In this document: one piece after another, positions 37,352 through 49,370 of the stretch | Layout: each line of letters begins with the position of its first letter | Position numbering within the stretch: position 1 is the stretch's first letter | Assembly (NCBI GenBank): GCA_028015205.1 | Contig: CM051519.1 | Coordinates: forward strand, 42,451,979 to 42,515,978 | Reading direction: 5' to 3' | From: Mytilisepta virgata | Lineage: Eukaryota; Mollusca; Bivalvia; Mytilida; Mytilidae | DNA length: 64,000 nt | The notes under the pieces: generated by a model | What the model was told of the DNA's origin: nothing | Database searches by the model: none | The model's input: only the letters and a program-made list of their open reading frames with translations | Translations under genes and position numbers: made by a program

Positions 37352-37585
37352 ATGGTACATTGTGCAGCGTCTGGTTGTAAAAACAAATCGCAGAAGGGAG
37401 GAAACATCAGTTTTTTTATCTTTCCAAAGGATGCACACCGGAGGAAATCCTGGATACACTACTGCAAAAGATTGGAATTCGTACCTGGACCTGGCAACAG
37501 ATTGTGTTCAGCGCATTTTTCATCTGAATGCTACGAGAGAAATGTTTCCAAATATCCAGAACTATGTCTAGAATTTTTAGTTTAA
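37352..37585 (+). CDS. THAP-domain (C2CH zinc finger) protein, short or first exon
   Basis: The ATG has an ideal context (ACCATGG). The 77-residue frame begins MVHCAASGCKNKSQKGGN and continues FFIFPKDAHRRKSWIHYC and GNRLCSAHFSSECYERN. This is the THAP pattern: Cys-x4-Cys near the start, a basic RRKSW segment and Cys-x2-His (CSAH). THAP domains bind DNA and are shared by host factors and P-element-type transposases. The frame stops just after the finger, where most THAP proteins continue, so either this is the first exon of a spliced gene (no strong donor seen) or the copy is truncated. The usual AVPTIF box is not visible. Confidence 0.7.
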   Translation: MVHCAASGCKNKSQKGGNISFFIFPKDAHRRKSWIHYCKRLEFVPGPGNRLCSAHFSSECYERNVSKYPELCLEFLV

Positions 37586-38084
37586 TCTTATCTTTTTGAA
37601 ACAGATTTGCATTTAATCATGTACACCTGTCGTGTTGGTACACTTTTATGACACTTTTACACCTTCACACTAGGAGGGAAGGCTGTTTATTAAAAATTTT
37701 GTTAAATATACTGCCCTCATGTCAAGGTATAATATTTTTTAGCCTTTGAGTGCCCTCATAATACGAAATTTACCATGCCTTCACAAATTTCTGGGGAAAG
37801 CACTAAGTAATATATTTTGTAACGTTACTATTTCCTTTTATTTTTTTTTTTAAATATATCGTACGTACGGTATCTACAGCCAAATGGGTAAGTCCAAAAT
37901 ATGATTGTAGATATACATGGTATAATTTCATCACGTATTTATTATCAGCGAACGTAAAAATGATAAATATATTTTTCCAGCATATTTTATTAAAAAATAT
38001 TAAACTTTTTATCACAAAATATGTGTTTATTACTTGCAAAACTAAAAAAAATATACATACTACAAACCAAGCGGTATCGAAAAG

Positions 38085-38242
38085 TCTCTCCTCAGGTTGG
38101 GATAATTCTTCGATGCCCGACTCATCTGTGCTTGAATTTTCTGTTCAAAATGATTATTGACAGCACATAAAGGCTCATACTGGTAGGGTTGGATATGTAG
38201 AGTTGTGTTAACATCTGGGATATCACTGTCAACCATTTCCAT
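38085..38242 (-). pseudogene. Fragment resembling the P2X7-type C-terminal domain family
   Basis: From the ATG at 38242 the minus strand reads MEMVDSDIPDVNTTLHIQPY then QYEP. After a shift of frame it reads STDESGIEELSQPEE then RLFDTAW. The order 'QPYxxEP ... ESG/E ... RLxxTxW' is typical of invertebrate proteins annotated as P2X7-like (THAP genes and such genes are often neighbours). The cysteine-rich part is not found. Weak call; the frame change suggests a relic. Confidence 0.3.
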
Positions 38243-38249
38243 GAAATAA

Positions 38250-38979
38250 TAAATTACGAATTTCAACAAAACAAATCACTTTTATTTTAAAAATATTTTC
38301 TTATTGAAGGATTTCTTAGTTCTTGGGCTTTCATCACACATTGTCACAAGTTTAGTTTAAACAAGGAACCTAACACCACAGAAATGTTATCTCGGTCAAG
38401 ACAGAACAGACTTAATGGACTTGTTAGAATTTGTTTAACACAAACATGAACAAGTATCACGTTTTGTTTTAAAAATTTTCTAATTAAGAATTTATTGGGG
38501 TCATGTATTACTTGGAAGATTAATAGATTTACTAAAATGTACTGTTTATTCTTGAAGCCAGATTTAATTTTTTTCCATGAAGTAATAACTTTGAAAAGAT
38601 GCTGTGGATGAATAAGTTGGGCATGTTGCGTGAGTGAGTGACCACTTCTTATCAAGATCATCAGTGATATCTTTGTTTGTTTACATATGTATTTTAAAAC
38701 AGCCGACGTTTTATCATTTTATTTAGTATAATGATATATCTTTCAAGAAAGATCTGGTTGTCTAATTTAAGGCTCGAATTTTCTTATATGCGTTTTACAC
38801 AATAGTAATAAATTTATTATTTCCTCTTGTCATTGTAGGGTCAATGAATTGACAACAACTTAAAACACATGAATATCACATGATAAACTAGCCTCTGCTC
38901 CAAAATTATCCACGAACACTATCATTATATGATTTTGTATGGATTTTAGAATCTCCCCTACTTTATAGTATGTCCGAAA
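38250..38979. other. Non-coding stretch
   Basis: No exon or element supported. Confidence 0.35.
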
Positions 38980-39067
38980 CCTTCAAATTATGAAAATATA
39001 TACTCTATACCATGATGCCAAAAAACGTAACAATATATTTTATCACTTATTTGAAAATAAAAATTTT

Positions 39068-39319
39068 GTAAGACATCCGTGTTAAGTTGAAAGCATTAGA
39101 TCCAGTCCAAACCTATCATTTGCGTTGAACGCAGAACTACCTAGAACCAATGTAAGACCTCACTGTTAAGTTGAAAGCATTAGATCAAGTCCAAATCTAT
39201 CATGTGAATTGAACGTAGAGCTATTTAGAACCAATGTAAGACCCCCGTGTTTAGTTGAAAGCTTTAGATCAAGTCCAACCCTATCATTTGAGTTGAACGC
39301 AGAACTATCTAGAACCAAT
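39068..39319. repeat. Three tandem 84-bp units
   Basis: Units at 39068-39151, 39152-39235 and 39236-39319 are each exactly 84 bp. They start GTAAGACMYC and contain GTTGAAAGCATTAGATCAAG and end CTAGAACCAAT. Copies A and B have a single unit at the matching place (about 5005-5090 and 54930-55025). Confidence 0.9.
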
Positions 39320-39669
39320 GTCTATAACATCAATTAAGACTATGGGTTCACATTGCAAGTGTTTTAGTTTATGTGCTGCCTAGTTCCGATTCTATTTAGT
39401 AAACTCTATTGGTTTGTGTCTGTTTTTGTTGTGTTAGTCTTTGTTCTCACGAATTTGCATTTTGTAGAATGTGCCTATGGTCTTATTGCGCCGGTATTAT
39501 TTTTCCGATATTTATAAATTATCTAAACCATAGCTATGTTTTGAGTAAGTTTTTAACTGAATGTCAGAGAAGTAGAAGTATTTGATGCAAAAGTAAAATT
39601 TCAAGTCAGTTATGAATAGACAAATAAAACAAATATTGAAGTTCTTTACACATGAATATGATCCCTGCT

Positions 39670-39915
39670 AATAGACCGACACGCTGTGCCGTATGTTTTA
39701 CGTGCTAGCTCACGATGTAACTGTCCGCAGGAAGAAATATCACCCAACTCGGACACATTATACTGACTTTGAGCCGATCATTCCTTTGTTCTTACTCCTA
39801 GATGCCGCGTACTTGGCGGAGAATTTAATTCTTTGGTTTAACTCGACCGGTGATCGAACACATTACATTCCGCACTTTAGGCTTTACGCTTTGATTATAA
39901 CTGAATATTAACCTT
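39670..39915 (-). repeat. tRNA-derived SINE (copy C)
   Basis: Reverse-complement of the SINE at 4405-4640, with TGTGCCGGA replaced by TGTGCCGTA and a worn box B. Confidence 0.5.
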
Positions 39916-41029
39916 CTATAAAGGGTGAAGCAGATGTCAAAATAGATGTATATGATTCAAGGACAGGAGATAAAAATGTATTGGTTGATCAGTTTGTTCA
40001 GACATATAAATCCCAGAATGCAAGTTTTAATGAGACAACCAGTGTTGACAGAAGATATAGTCTGAATGGTTCAAGGTCAATAAATCCCACAAGGTATGTT
40101 TAATATACATTTTTATTTCAGCGCAAAATACATAATTCAGATATACGCGGTCCAATTGAAGAAAAACTTAATGTTATTTTCATCTTCTAAACCAGCCACT
40201 CCAGCCATCTGCCTGACTTGAGACAGTCTGGCGGTTGCCTCAGATAAAAAATTGCGAGAAATATTAAAATCCCCCTCCCCGTCCCCCTCTATTACGCACT
40301 GGAGAAACTTCCACAAAATACATGTTTGGATGAGGTAGGCTACGCTAAACATCCTAACATCCTAACAACGTCTGCTTATGACCATTCGGTGAAAGAAAGT
40401 GATTTAGTTTCAGACTGGACTCAGCCTTGCTATACCAATCTCGGATAACTTTGATTTTTTTGCTTTGTTTTTTTTTGTTTTTGTTTTTTTGTGTTTTTTT
40501 TTTACTTTTTATTGCATTTATATTTTGTCGTTTTACCAGTTCAGCAAAAAAAAAATCTGTAACTCTGTTCTTGCAAGATTGTGATTTAGTATTCACACAG
40601 TGCAACAATGACACATCACAATGAGTATTATAGTCTTGCACGATATATGTACTTATACTGCAAATTAATGTGTGGTCTGAATAAAAACAAAAAGGATAAA
40701 TTGTTCAATTTTATTTGGTATAGTGGTAATATAGCTTGTACTGTTGTTTTTAATGCATTGTTTCTGGTTAATTTTCCGGGTGATTTGTACATATGTACAT
40801 AATTCAAGGCTAACATGTTATCGTGTTTTGATTTTGACTGTAACACCTTAATTGAAAATTGATAACTCGAGGTTGAAATTTTGAAATAAAACCTATAAAA
40901 GACAGTTTGTAAGACCTTTAGTGTGTTTTTTTTTTCATTAAGTGTTGTGCATGTATGTGTCGTAGTCGCAACTGCTTCTATTATTTAAGCTAGAACATAC
41001 TTGAAAGTTGTACTAATAAAAAAAAAATC

Positions 41030-41356
41030 ATTTCTTTAATTCTAATATCTATTTATTTTCAATGAAACAGTAAAGTTGATACATGTAGCAATAACATATA
41101 ATTTTTATAGAAAACTCTTGGGATTTGTTTTTTTTTAGAAACGACGATTTAAAGCGAACTTGTTAATTTTTTTGGTGATTTTATATGAAATCTACAGTAA
41201 AAGACCTTTACTTTCAAGATTTCAATCCAACCTTATATAAAACTTAAATATAAAATATATATTTAGATATTTAGATGCAGCTTCGAATATTTTAGCTGCA
41301 ACTATAATCTCATAAATATCCGTAATTTAACGGATATAGGTACCTCCTAACTTAAG
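41030..41356 (-). repeat. Fragment of the AAGGTAGGAGGTACCT TIR element
   Basis: One end is kept (GGTACCTCCTAACTTAAG near 41340-41357). The interior matches about 31750-32100 in reverse. Confidence 0.5.
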
Positions 41357-41992
41357 CATGTTAAATAATATACTTTATAAAAGATTCATGATAGAAATTA
41401 ATATGACGATAAATATTAATTATTTCAACTCCTGTAACACGACGTGTCTGTTTTTCTACAATTGTCATGAAATATTTCCTGTTTCAACATATTAGGGAGC
41501 CAGTCTTGGAACAAAGACCCATCTTTGATTAATTTTGGGAGTCTTTTCCAGACATTGTGATTACAACACTGATATTTATGCATCAATATACACTTTTAAA
41601 AACGGAAGTAAATTCTAAACAATCGGTGTCAGAGTTGATTTTGTTTGATAGGTTTACTTTTTTTCTTTTAAACCAAAATTAGACCAAAGAAAATCTTTAC
41701 AAAAAGTCAAATCAAAGAAATTTTATAAAATAATCTTTCACTACCGCCTTTTTATGCGGCAAGAAAGGTTCGATATAAAATGATTTGTGTTTTCGTCAGG
41801 AAAAGTTTATCTTGCTCTGATTTTAGTTTCCCTGTTTCGTCTTGTTTCTTGCTAGAAAAATATTGATGACTAGGGCTTTCCAAAGTTGGATGCACGTTAA
41901 TCCATAAAAGCGCATTGCCTTCGTTAAACCCTAAAGGAATATAATATATTCCCGCATTTACATGAAATATTTTAACATTTGTTTTCTTTTAG

Positions 41993-43899
41993 TCTGAAAT
42001 TTTCCTTGGCGGTTTATTGTAATACCATGTATTATGGAGGTGACTGTTCCATCAAATGTGTACCGACGGATGGATGTAACGGGCATTATACATGTGATAA
42101 CGAGGGGAACAAACTCTGTATGTCAGGTTGGAGAGGAAATGATTGTACAGGGGAGATTCCAGGGAGTGATGTTGACTGCAGTGTTTATACAAGTAAGAAA
42201 TGATAAACATCAACCAAAAAAAGGAAAAATAAGCATTTTTTTTGGTTATTTTATTTATATGTATGTAAAGTCAGATTGAATATCTATTCTAACAAATGAC
42301 TAACATATTTTTAAAAATGAGAAGCTTTTATTTGATTTTTTAAGATAAGTAGAATCACATTCAAGAATTTTAGAATATGTACAAATACCTGTATATTTGA
42401 AGATAAAACAGAGTTTGTTCCAAGTGAATGGGAAGGGGGGTACTCATGTGATGGAGGTCAGACCAAATATCCATCATTCATGAACGTCACCAAGCGAAAA
42501 GACATTCTCAATATTATTGCTGATTTTTCATTTGGAAATGTTGGGACAAAGTTATCTGGAACTTACTCAGAATGGAATAAAACTCTAGCTCTACAGATTG
42601 ATAATACATCTATTTCCTACCAAAAAATCAATATAACTCGGATATCACTGGAGACCAAAGAAGTAAATTCAAACACATCGATTGGTCAGATAACATTATA
42701 TTCAAAGGGAGGAAATAAATTTATATGTAATGTTAATCCGTTTTCATTGAGAAAAGGTAAAATTCTTATGTGATATTGATCCGATTATTGTTATTAATAA
42801 TTTACAAGTAATGGTAATCTAATGTATATTTGAACTTCAGACAACGGAGTAATACGTCGAAGACGTCAAACATACAAAAACTGGGTCTCCCAACTCAAGT
42901 TACTCGTTAAATCTCAGATTAAACTTAATTATCTTATTGTGGATTATTAAAAATTTAAGACAAATTTTCATATTGGTGATGCAATTCATTCTTATATATA
43001 TACTTTATAAGGTGATATAAATAAATCATATTTATATAAATTCCTTGAATGATTAAAAATCAACAGCGGTCAATGATTGATTAAAAAACCCCTCCCTCAT
43101 TTCGAAAAATTGTTGTAGCAAACTGGAGTACTATCATTTAAGTAATATTGGTTTTTTGGGAATTTTTTTTATATTGTTTTTTTGTTTATTTATTTTTTAT
43201 TATTTTTGTTTTAGAAATGACATCTTTTGCATTATATTTGACTTCTGTGGTTAAAAAAAACCCGTGTCAAAATTTTAACTATCTTTTGATGGTCATGATT
43301 TTTTATGTAATTTGAAATTGTGCTAAAACTAGGGTTACTCTGAACTGTCTAGAGCAACGTTGAAATGACCAGGATTTGGTCACCTTGGTTAGGCCCGTTT
43401 ATTGTTATTCTTGACAATGTTTTGATGATTAATTTGCCTTTGAAAAGATTTCGTAATGAGCATATATGATGAAAGTTTAGCTAGAAATGTGCGTTGTATA
43501 TTAGAAAGTAGATATTTGAGTTTGATATAAAACAAAACGCGTTAGATGTTAAAAAAATTTCAAACATGTATTTCTAAGGTCGTAACCTTGAATGAACTCG
43601 TGTCGCATTTCTTAATAATCTTTATCGTAATATATGGATGGTCGAGACTTCAAAAAATATATTTCACATCTTCAATTATCTTTTTCCATGAATTTTCTGA
43701 CGTCTGTAACTATATTTTGTAGTATATCAGATATATTCCAACAGATATCTTTTCCAGCATAGTTTTAACGGATATGACTTAAAAGAAAGCTATATCAAAT
43801 TTTAACTATTTTTAGGATACTTGGATGGCTGTGATTTTAAAGGAATCTGTGTGAGATTTGGGAAAAGTAAACAGAATTATTACTGTTGTTGTAATGAAG
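41993..43899 (+). CDS. DSL-domain secreted protein, three internal exons (incomplete)
   Basis: Exons 41993-42192, 42403-42756 and 43816-43899 have consensus borders (TTTTCTTTTAG, ACAA/GTAAG, TTTGAAG, AAAAG/GTAAAA, TTTTTAG, GAAG/GTATGA) and join in phase 1 each time. Exon 1 encodes a DSL-type domain, the Notch-ligand signature: YCNTMYYGGDCSIKC, HYTCDNEGNKLCMSGW and RGNDCTGE. Exon 2 encodes a beta-rich segment starting SEWEGGYSCDGGQTKY with several N-glycosylation sites (NVT, NKT, NTS, NIT). Exon 3 is cysteine-rich (GCDFKGICVRFGK, YYCCCNEG), perhaps EGF-like. No start, signal peptide or stop is in view. The 5' exon lies on the edge of duplication C, so the gene may be a truncated copy. Family of the middle domain not known to me. 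Confidence 0.7.
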
Positions 43900-43909
43900 G
43901 TATGAACTT

Positions 43910-44990
43910 TTTAACTAGCAATTCTCTTGGTATCTTTCTCGAGGTAGAATTACAAGTTATCTGTGGTTCTCACCACAGAACGTGTTATAGGCAGATACAA
44001 TAACACAAAGTGCTGAACAATAGATTTAAACGCCAAATTGACATAAGGTAGGAAAAGAACCGTCAAAGCACACAACAAATACATGTAACAGAGAATATGA
44101 TATAATAAATCTAAGTCATCGATCGATATGATTGAGTCAATTTTGAATTACATTTACCACCAACCATATTATTCGTTTATTTAAAAGAACGTTTGTCTCT
44201 GCTGATTTCCAACACGGAAAAGTGAATTAAATGGAATATATAAATGAGTATTTAAAAATCAAATCACAGTAGAGTTAGAAAAATTTATTTTAAATGTCAC
44301 AATGTAGTAGTAACTTCAGATGTAATATTTATCTGCCAATTAATATGAATAAACCGTGGCCAATCAGGTATCATAAAATTTGTAATAATTTTTCAAATCT
44401 CGAAAGCCTAATTTTTGCTTTCTTTTTATTTTTTATTTATTAAGCTAAAATTTTCATTGATGGTTCATTCAAAAAAGGAATTAGAGATCTTTCGAACAGT
44501 TTGAAGGAAAGAAAAACAGAGCTAATCTATCGTCATTGAAAGTTTTATCGTCACTTTTATTATTATTATTTTAAAGAGAGGTGATCGTATGGGTATTTGA
44601 GCACATTCATATAGATATATTTTCTTATTGTAGTCAAGCTTAATTTTTATAAGATCTTTTCTTCAATATCTTTAAGTTACCAGTTAGGAACATCAAGTAG
44701 AAATGAAATTATGTTTAGCAAGTGTAGATTCACTTTTTGGTGTGCATATCAGTATCGATTTATATATTTTTTAATATATATTCAAAAGTGATACAGCGTA
44801 AATTAAAAAAAAAAACTTATACAGCTCTTTGAATATTGCAGGAACAATTGGCAATCTTGCAATTGATTAACAATATCAACGGAAAAGTCAACCATTAAAC
44901 GTATCTTAATGTCAAAACCTATCACGGTTTCTCCAACAAATACAAATGCTTACTTTATGAACAACAATATAATGTTAGTTATTTAAACTA
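43910..44990. other. Non-coding stretch between opposed gene fragments
   Basis: No further exon of the plus-strand DSL gene or of the minus-strand Notch-ligand-like exon was recognised. Confidence 0.35.
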
Positions 44991-44997
44991 AACTTAC

Positions 44998-45167
44998 TTA
45001 TCACTACTATCCAACAGACAAAATCTGAAGATATGGTTACAGGTACCAACAGGACATCCTGGAATATCAATTCCATTACAACAATGTCCGTCAGCATCAG
45101 TACCGGAAGGATTCTGATATTCCAATGACTTTATACTTATTTTGCCTTTACAATTAACGTCATTAAT
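44998..45167 (-). CDS. Exon with Notch-ligand N-terminal (MNNL-like) domain
   Basis: The minus-strand exon has acceptor TTTCACGTAG and donor GATAA/GTAAGT. It reads INDVNCKGKISIKSLEYQ, NPSGTDADGHCCNGIDIPGC and HIFRFCLLDSSD: the N-P-x-G...CC-x-G...C...FR-x-C-L pattern of the N-terminal domain of Delta/Jagged ligands. In those proteins it precedes the DSL domain, but the DSL exons nearby are on the other strand (41993) or upstream and broken (48848-48947). It is therefore a separate gene or a rearranged piece. Its first base is phase 0 and its last phase 2. No partner exons were found. Confidence 0.65.
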
Positions 45168-45174
45168 CTACGTG

Positions 45175-46055
45175 AAATAAAAATAAATAATTTTTGACAA
45201 TTACATGAAGGAATTTTAACAATAGAGACCAATACATATAAAATAATATGGATCTTGATATCTATATCTCTAAAGGGAAGCTTAATACTAAAATTTACGA
45301 TAAAAGAGATTATTTTTCATTTTCTGTTGTTAATTATCCGTTTTAAGATGGCGAATGTTCCCTTGGCACTATCGTAATGGTCTTTAGGTTAGACTCCACT
45401 AATTATCTTAGTTTCAGAGAAATGCACCCCAAGAATTTTATTAATTATTAGGGTTGGTAAAGTTTGACTACATGATAGATAAATAATAAATGTCTTAACC
45501 TCAAAATTGTAATATTGACTGAAAGAGGATAGATTTTATTTTTAAAAAATACGAAAACATTAACTGACTTTGCTTCTGACAAGTAATGGGAGGTAATAAA
45601 CTGGGACTTGTGAATTGACATGTTTTGTGTAAAACTTTGACAGTGATAATCGGCACTTGAACTGGTAAGTTAAATTGCGGAAAAAGAGCCGGAGAGGTAT
45701 ACTTTTTTTGTCCCACATATGTAATGAAATTTTATGCAGAATCTGAAAAATTAAGTCTCAGTTGGATTGAAACGCTGCATCAGACCTCAATTTTAAGCCG
45801 AAATGGAGTGAAATTTAACATTTTTAAAGCTTTTTCTATGAAAAATTTTAAAATGTTGCTATGCCAACTAGGTTTCCATGGATATTTTTTGTTTATTTTA
45901 TCATGATTGTGACAATGCTAACATAATGGCCTTTCAGAATATATATACATGTTTTTGGGTATTATTTACTCTGAAGATAGAACAAGACCATGACATTTGT
46001 AAGCTCACTTCACATAGGAAATGGTACTATTAATTTGTGGAGTGTAACCTTATAT
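45175..46055. other. Non-coding stretch
   Basis: No exon or element supported. Confidence 0.35.
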
Positions 46056-46062
46056 ATTTATA

Positions 46063-47092
46063 CTTGCTCGATTCGCTAGTGTATGTAACAGGGTATTTGA
46101 TTTTAACGAAAGAAATCTCTCTATTACTGAAAAATTATTACACCAGGGATTTCGATATCACAAACTTGTCAAAACTTTTACTAAATTTTATTATCTTTAC
46201 AAGGACACCATTCTTAAATATAAATCAACGTATAATTATTTTATATGTTCAGGTATTTCACATCCCATCTTTTATGGTAATATTCTATACAAATCTAAAA
46301 AATGTCGTCATTTACCCGAAAAGCTAACCAAACCTTTAAACAGACATCCACAAAGAATACAGTTATGATACTGTTGTCAAGACATTAAATATGGCATTTT
46401 TGGAATTAATATTGATTCAATCATAGGGTCTTTGCATCGGAAATAAACACATTTATTCAAAAACCAGTTGTTGGCATGATACGGGTTATGTTCTTCTCGA
46501 ATAATTGATGATGGCATGATACTAAACTCCTAACGAGAGGGATTGTGACTGATTTTCTATATGATAAAGACATAATCTTTCGATCAGATAATTTGAGGCC
46601 TGGATCTAGCATGTCAGTAACTGTTATTATTCATTTGTTAATATATATTAATCATTGCCATTTTGCTTATTTTCTTCTATAACTTTTTTTAACATCGGCA
46701 CGGACATCTTTTGAACTGAGTTTTACTGTGTGTATCGCTATGTGTTTGTGTATTCCACATTGGCTGGAGGTATGGGGGGGAATTGAGAGCTCACAAAACA
46801 TGTTTAACATAGCCGCATTTTTGCGCCTATCCTATTTCAGGAACTTCTAGCTGTTGTTAGTCTTGTGTGTTTTTTAAATTTTGGTTCATTTGTATGTTTC
46901 GGAGTTTAGTGTAACGTTCATTTCGCTGAACTAATATGCGTTATTGTTTAGGGGCCAGTTGAAACCAGCCTCCGGGTGCGGGATTTTCCCGCTGCGTTGA
47001 AGACCCTTTTGTAGTCTTGAGTTGTGTTCTGCTCTTTGGTCGGGTTGTCTCTTTGACAAATTCCCCGTTTCCATTCTCTATTCTATTAAAAC
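46063..47092 (+). pseudogene. 3' end of retroelement with RT C-terminal remnant
   Basis: The frame 46063-46368 reads LARFASVCNRVFDFNERN, ITEKLLHQGFRYHKLVKT and SGISHPIFYGNILYKSKKC. It then slips by one base (the expected YSYDTVVKTLNMAF is in the next frame). The tail ends in GGTCGGGTTGTCTCTTTGAC and CCCCGTTTCCATTCTC. Same element as 34480-35302, here longer at the 5' side. Confidence 0.75.
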
Positions 47093-47099
47093 TGAAAAA

Positions 47100-47985
47100 T
47101 CATCTCTGTTTGCATTTTCGTCACGTGGATGTGTTATATTTGTATGCACAATAATGTCAGCCAAAGAGTAAATCTAAGCCACTACATTCTAATCCAAGAA
47201 TCAACAATTATTAAAATTACTTTCTACTTTTTAACTTTCTTAAATTACAACCACTCACAGATGCTTACCAACTAATGTTACCAGGCTTAAATCTTTTTCA
47301 ACATTAAGCGTTCTTCAATAGAGCAAGGGCGGGTTTATTATACTTCAGGGGTTGGAATACTGATAATTTTATAAATTATTTTTATCAGTGTATGTTTCTG
47401 GCATGTCATAGATTCTTAATACGACATTTAAATGTTTTCAAATGATTTTCACTGAATTCCCGAACTAAAAAATTGTTATACCAAATGTTTATCATTTAAC
47501 GTGTATAGTTTTTTTGAATAAGTGGAATATTTTGGCAACAGTAGAAAATACGATCAAGGTGTCATTTACTTACTTTCAGCTTCACAAACTTTAACGATGA
47601 AAGTTTCACGTGGACATAGAAAAGGCATGTTGGTATAGTCCAAGGGAACGCAGGCGAACATTATCGACTTGGGTACATGGGTAAATATAAACCAAAAAAA
47701 AAGGCCATCAATTACGAATTGAACCGGCCAACGACTCGGGCACTATACCTCACCAGACAACACCATAAGAAAACTGTTCCTGTAGGAGAATTCCATAATA
47801 CATTTAGTACATAATATGTCCTTTTAGGTATAGTAGCTTATAGTATAGTTGTCTTGACAAAATAAAGAAACACATGCTATTATTATTAACAACAGAAAAT
47901 TGTAAAGATTTTGAAATCAATAATCACAAAACTTGAAAAACTTTTCATCGACTGGCTCAACCATTTTGTAGCAAACGATAAATAA
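47100..47985. other. Non-coding stretch with one possible exon
   Basis: On the minus strand near 47650-47575, a frame CVPLDYTNMPFLCPRETF is followed by a donor (GCTGAAA/GTAAGT). It could be an exon of a secreted protein but is too short to name. Confidence 0.25.
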
Positions 47986-47989
47986 TTGT

Positions 47990-48760
47990 TACGTTGGATG
48001 AAATTTTAAAAGCTGCCAGCATATTAAATCACCGGGAGAAGATGGTATAGTCAGTGAGTTTTATAAATCCTTTTGGTATTTGATTGGAGACGATTCTTTT
48101 CTTATATTACACTATGTTAGTCTCAATATCGGGGAGTAATTACTCTTTTGTTTAAATCAGGGGAGAGGGAAGATATTAAAATTTGGTGTCCAATAACATT
48201 GCTTAATACGGATTACAAAATTATTTCAAAAGTGCTAGCTAAAAGGTTAAAACGTGTATTACCAAATATTATTGAAAGCCTTTCAGAGTTGAATGGGGAT
48301 GGATAGATCTCTGTTTAAAAAAATTGGGTTTGGAGAAAAACTTAGGGGATGGGTGTATATGCTATTTAAAAATGCAAAGACAAGCATTCAAACGAATGGT
48401 TTTATTTCCAAGTATAAAGAGATATCCAGATAAATTCGTCAAGGATGTCCAATTGCTCCTATGCTACACTCTACAATCAGTACCCTTTGCGGCTTCAATT
48501 ATGGGCAATCCCAATATCAAGGGAATTGTACTCCCTTCGTGGACTGGTAATAGTCTAGAGCGAAATTAAATATATTGGCAGACGATACTCAGTTGTTGAA
48601 TAAAACAGAAAAATCTATAGAGAAAACATTTGAAATTCCTCAAATTTAAGAAAAAGCAAGTGGTGTCCGTATGAATATCAATAAAACGGTTGGCATGTAT
48701 TTGGGAAAATGGCGTAATAAAACCCCAAATTTAATAATATAAAATGGAACAAAAATCCCG
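47990..48760 (+). pseudogene. Non-LTR retrotransposon (L1/Tx1-like) RT fragment, frameshifted
   Basis: Successive RT motifs are visible in shifting frames: SPGEDGIVSEFYKSFW (motif 1), PITLLNTDYKIISKVLAK (motif 2), TSIQTNGFISKYKEI, RQGCPIAP (motif 4) and ILADDTQLL (catalytic ADD, near 48572-48600). Several stops and at least three frameshifts make it dead. PITLLNTDYKI suggests the L1/Tx1 group. The right end lies close to the start of copy B. Confidence 0.8.
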
Positions 48761-48847
48761 TTATAGCGCCGGGGGTGCAACACGGATACGGAGTAGATAT
48801 AGACAAAATTTGGTAAGAAAAAAAAATATTAAAAGCTGTATGGCAGA

Positions 48848-48947
48848 CAGAGTTTGTCCGTCACATCCACCTGTTGATACATATCTGATAGAACAGTCAC
48901 CTCCATAATACCCGGTATCACAATAAACCACCAACGAAAATTTCAAA
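48848..48947 (-). pseudogene. Broken DSL exon in duplication B
   Basis: Acceptor CTTTAG then LKFSLVVYCDTGYYGGDCSI, homologous to the exon at 41993. A 26-bp deletion (the stretch coding HYTCDNEG) shifts the frame, and homology ends at CAAACTCTGT. Not functional. Confidence 0.8.
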
Positions 48948-49370
48948 CTAAAGGAAAACAAATGTTAAAATATTTCACTTAAATGCGTTAATATATTATA
49001 TTCCTTTAACGAAGACAATGCGCTTTTATGGATTAACGTGCATCTGGTGACCCCCACATTGGAAAGCCAAAATCATCAATACTTTTCTAGCATGAATTAA
49101 ACGAGACGAAACAGGGAAGCTAAAATCAGGGAAAGATCAAATTTTCCTGACGAAAACACAGATAATTTTATATCGAACCTTTCGTGCCGAATAAAACGGC
49201 GGTAGTAAAAGGTTATTTTCCTACGACGTGTTTAATCAAATGACTTTGATTTTACTTTTTGTAAAGATTTACTTTGGTCTAAATTTGATTTGAAAAGAAA
49301 ATCGACTCCGATACCAATTGTTAGGAATCTACCTCTGATTTTAAACGTGTATATTGATGCATAAATATCA

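Larger units (their letters stand above)
38980..42121 (-). repeat. Segmental duplication copy C (inverted)
   Basis: The reverse complement of this stretch matches the left part of copy B (48848 to about 55100), and its 38980-40550 part also matches copy A (about 3650-5160). The right edge at 42121 lies inside the DSL exon (CAAACTCTGT, matching 48848-48857). C lacks B's 49371-51149 element and about 52080-53505. Divergence is higher than between A and B. Confidence 0.85.

Noticed and set aside
40354..40641. 95-codon minus frame with Lys/Asn-rich run
   Set aside because: Derived from a poly-T tract; corresponding frames in A (3643-3849) and B (53640-53828) differ in phase and length.
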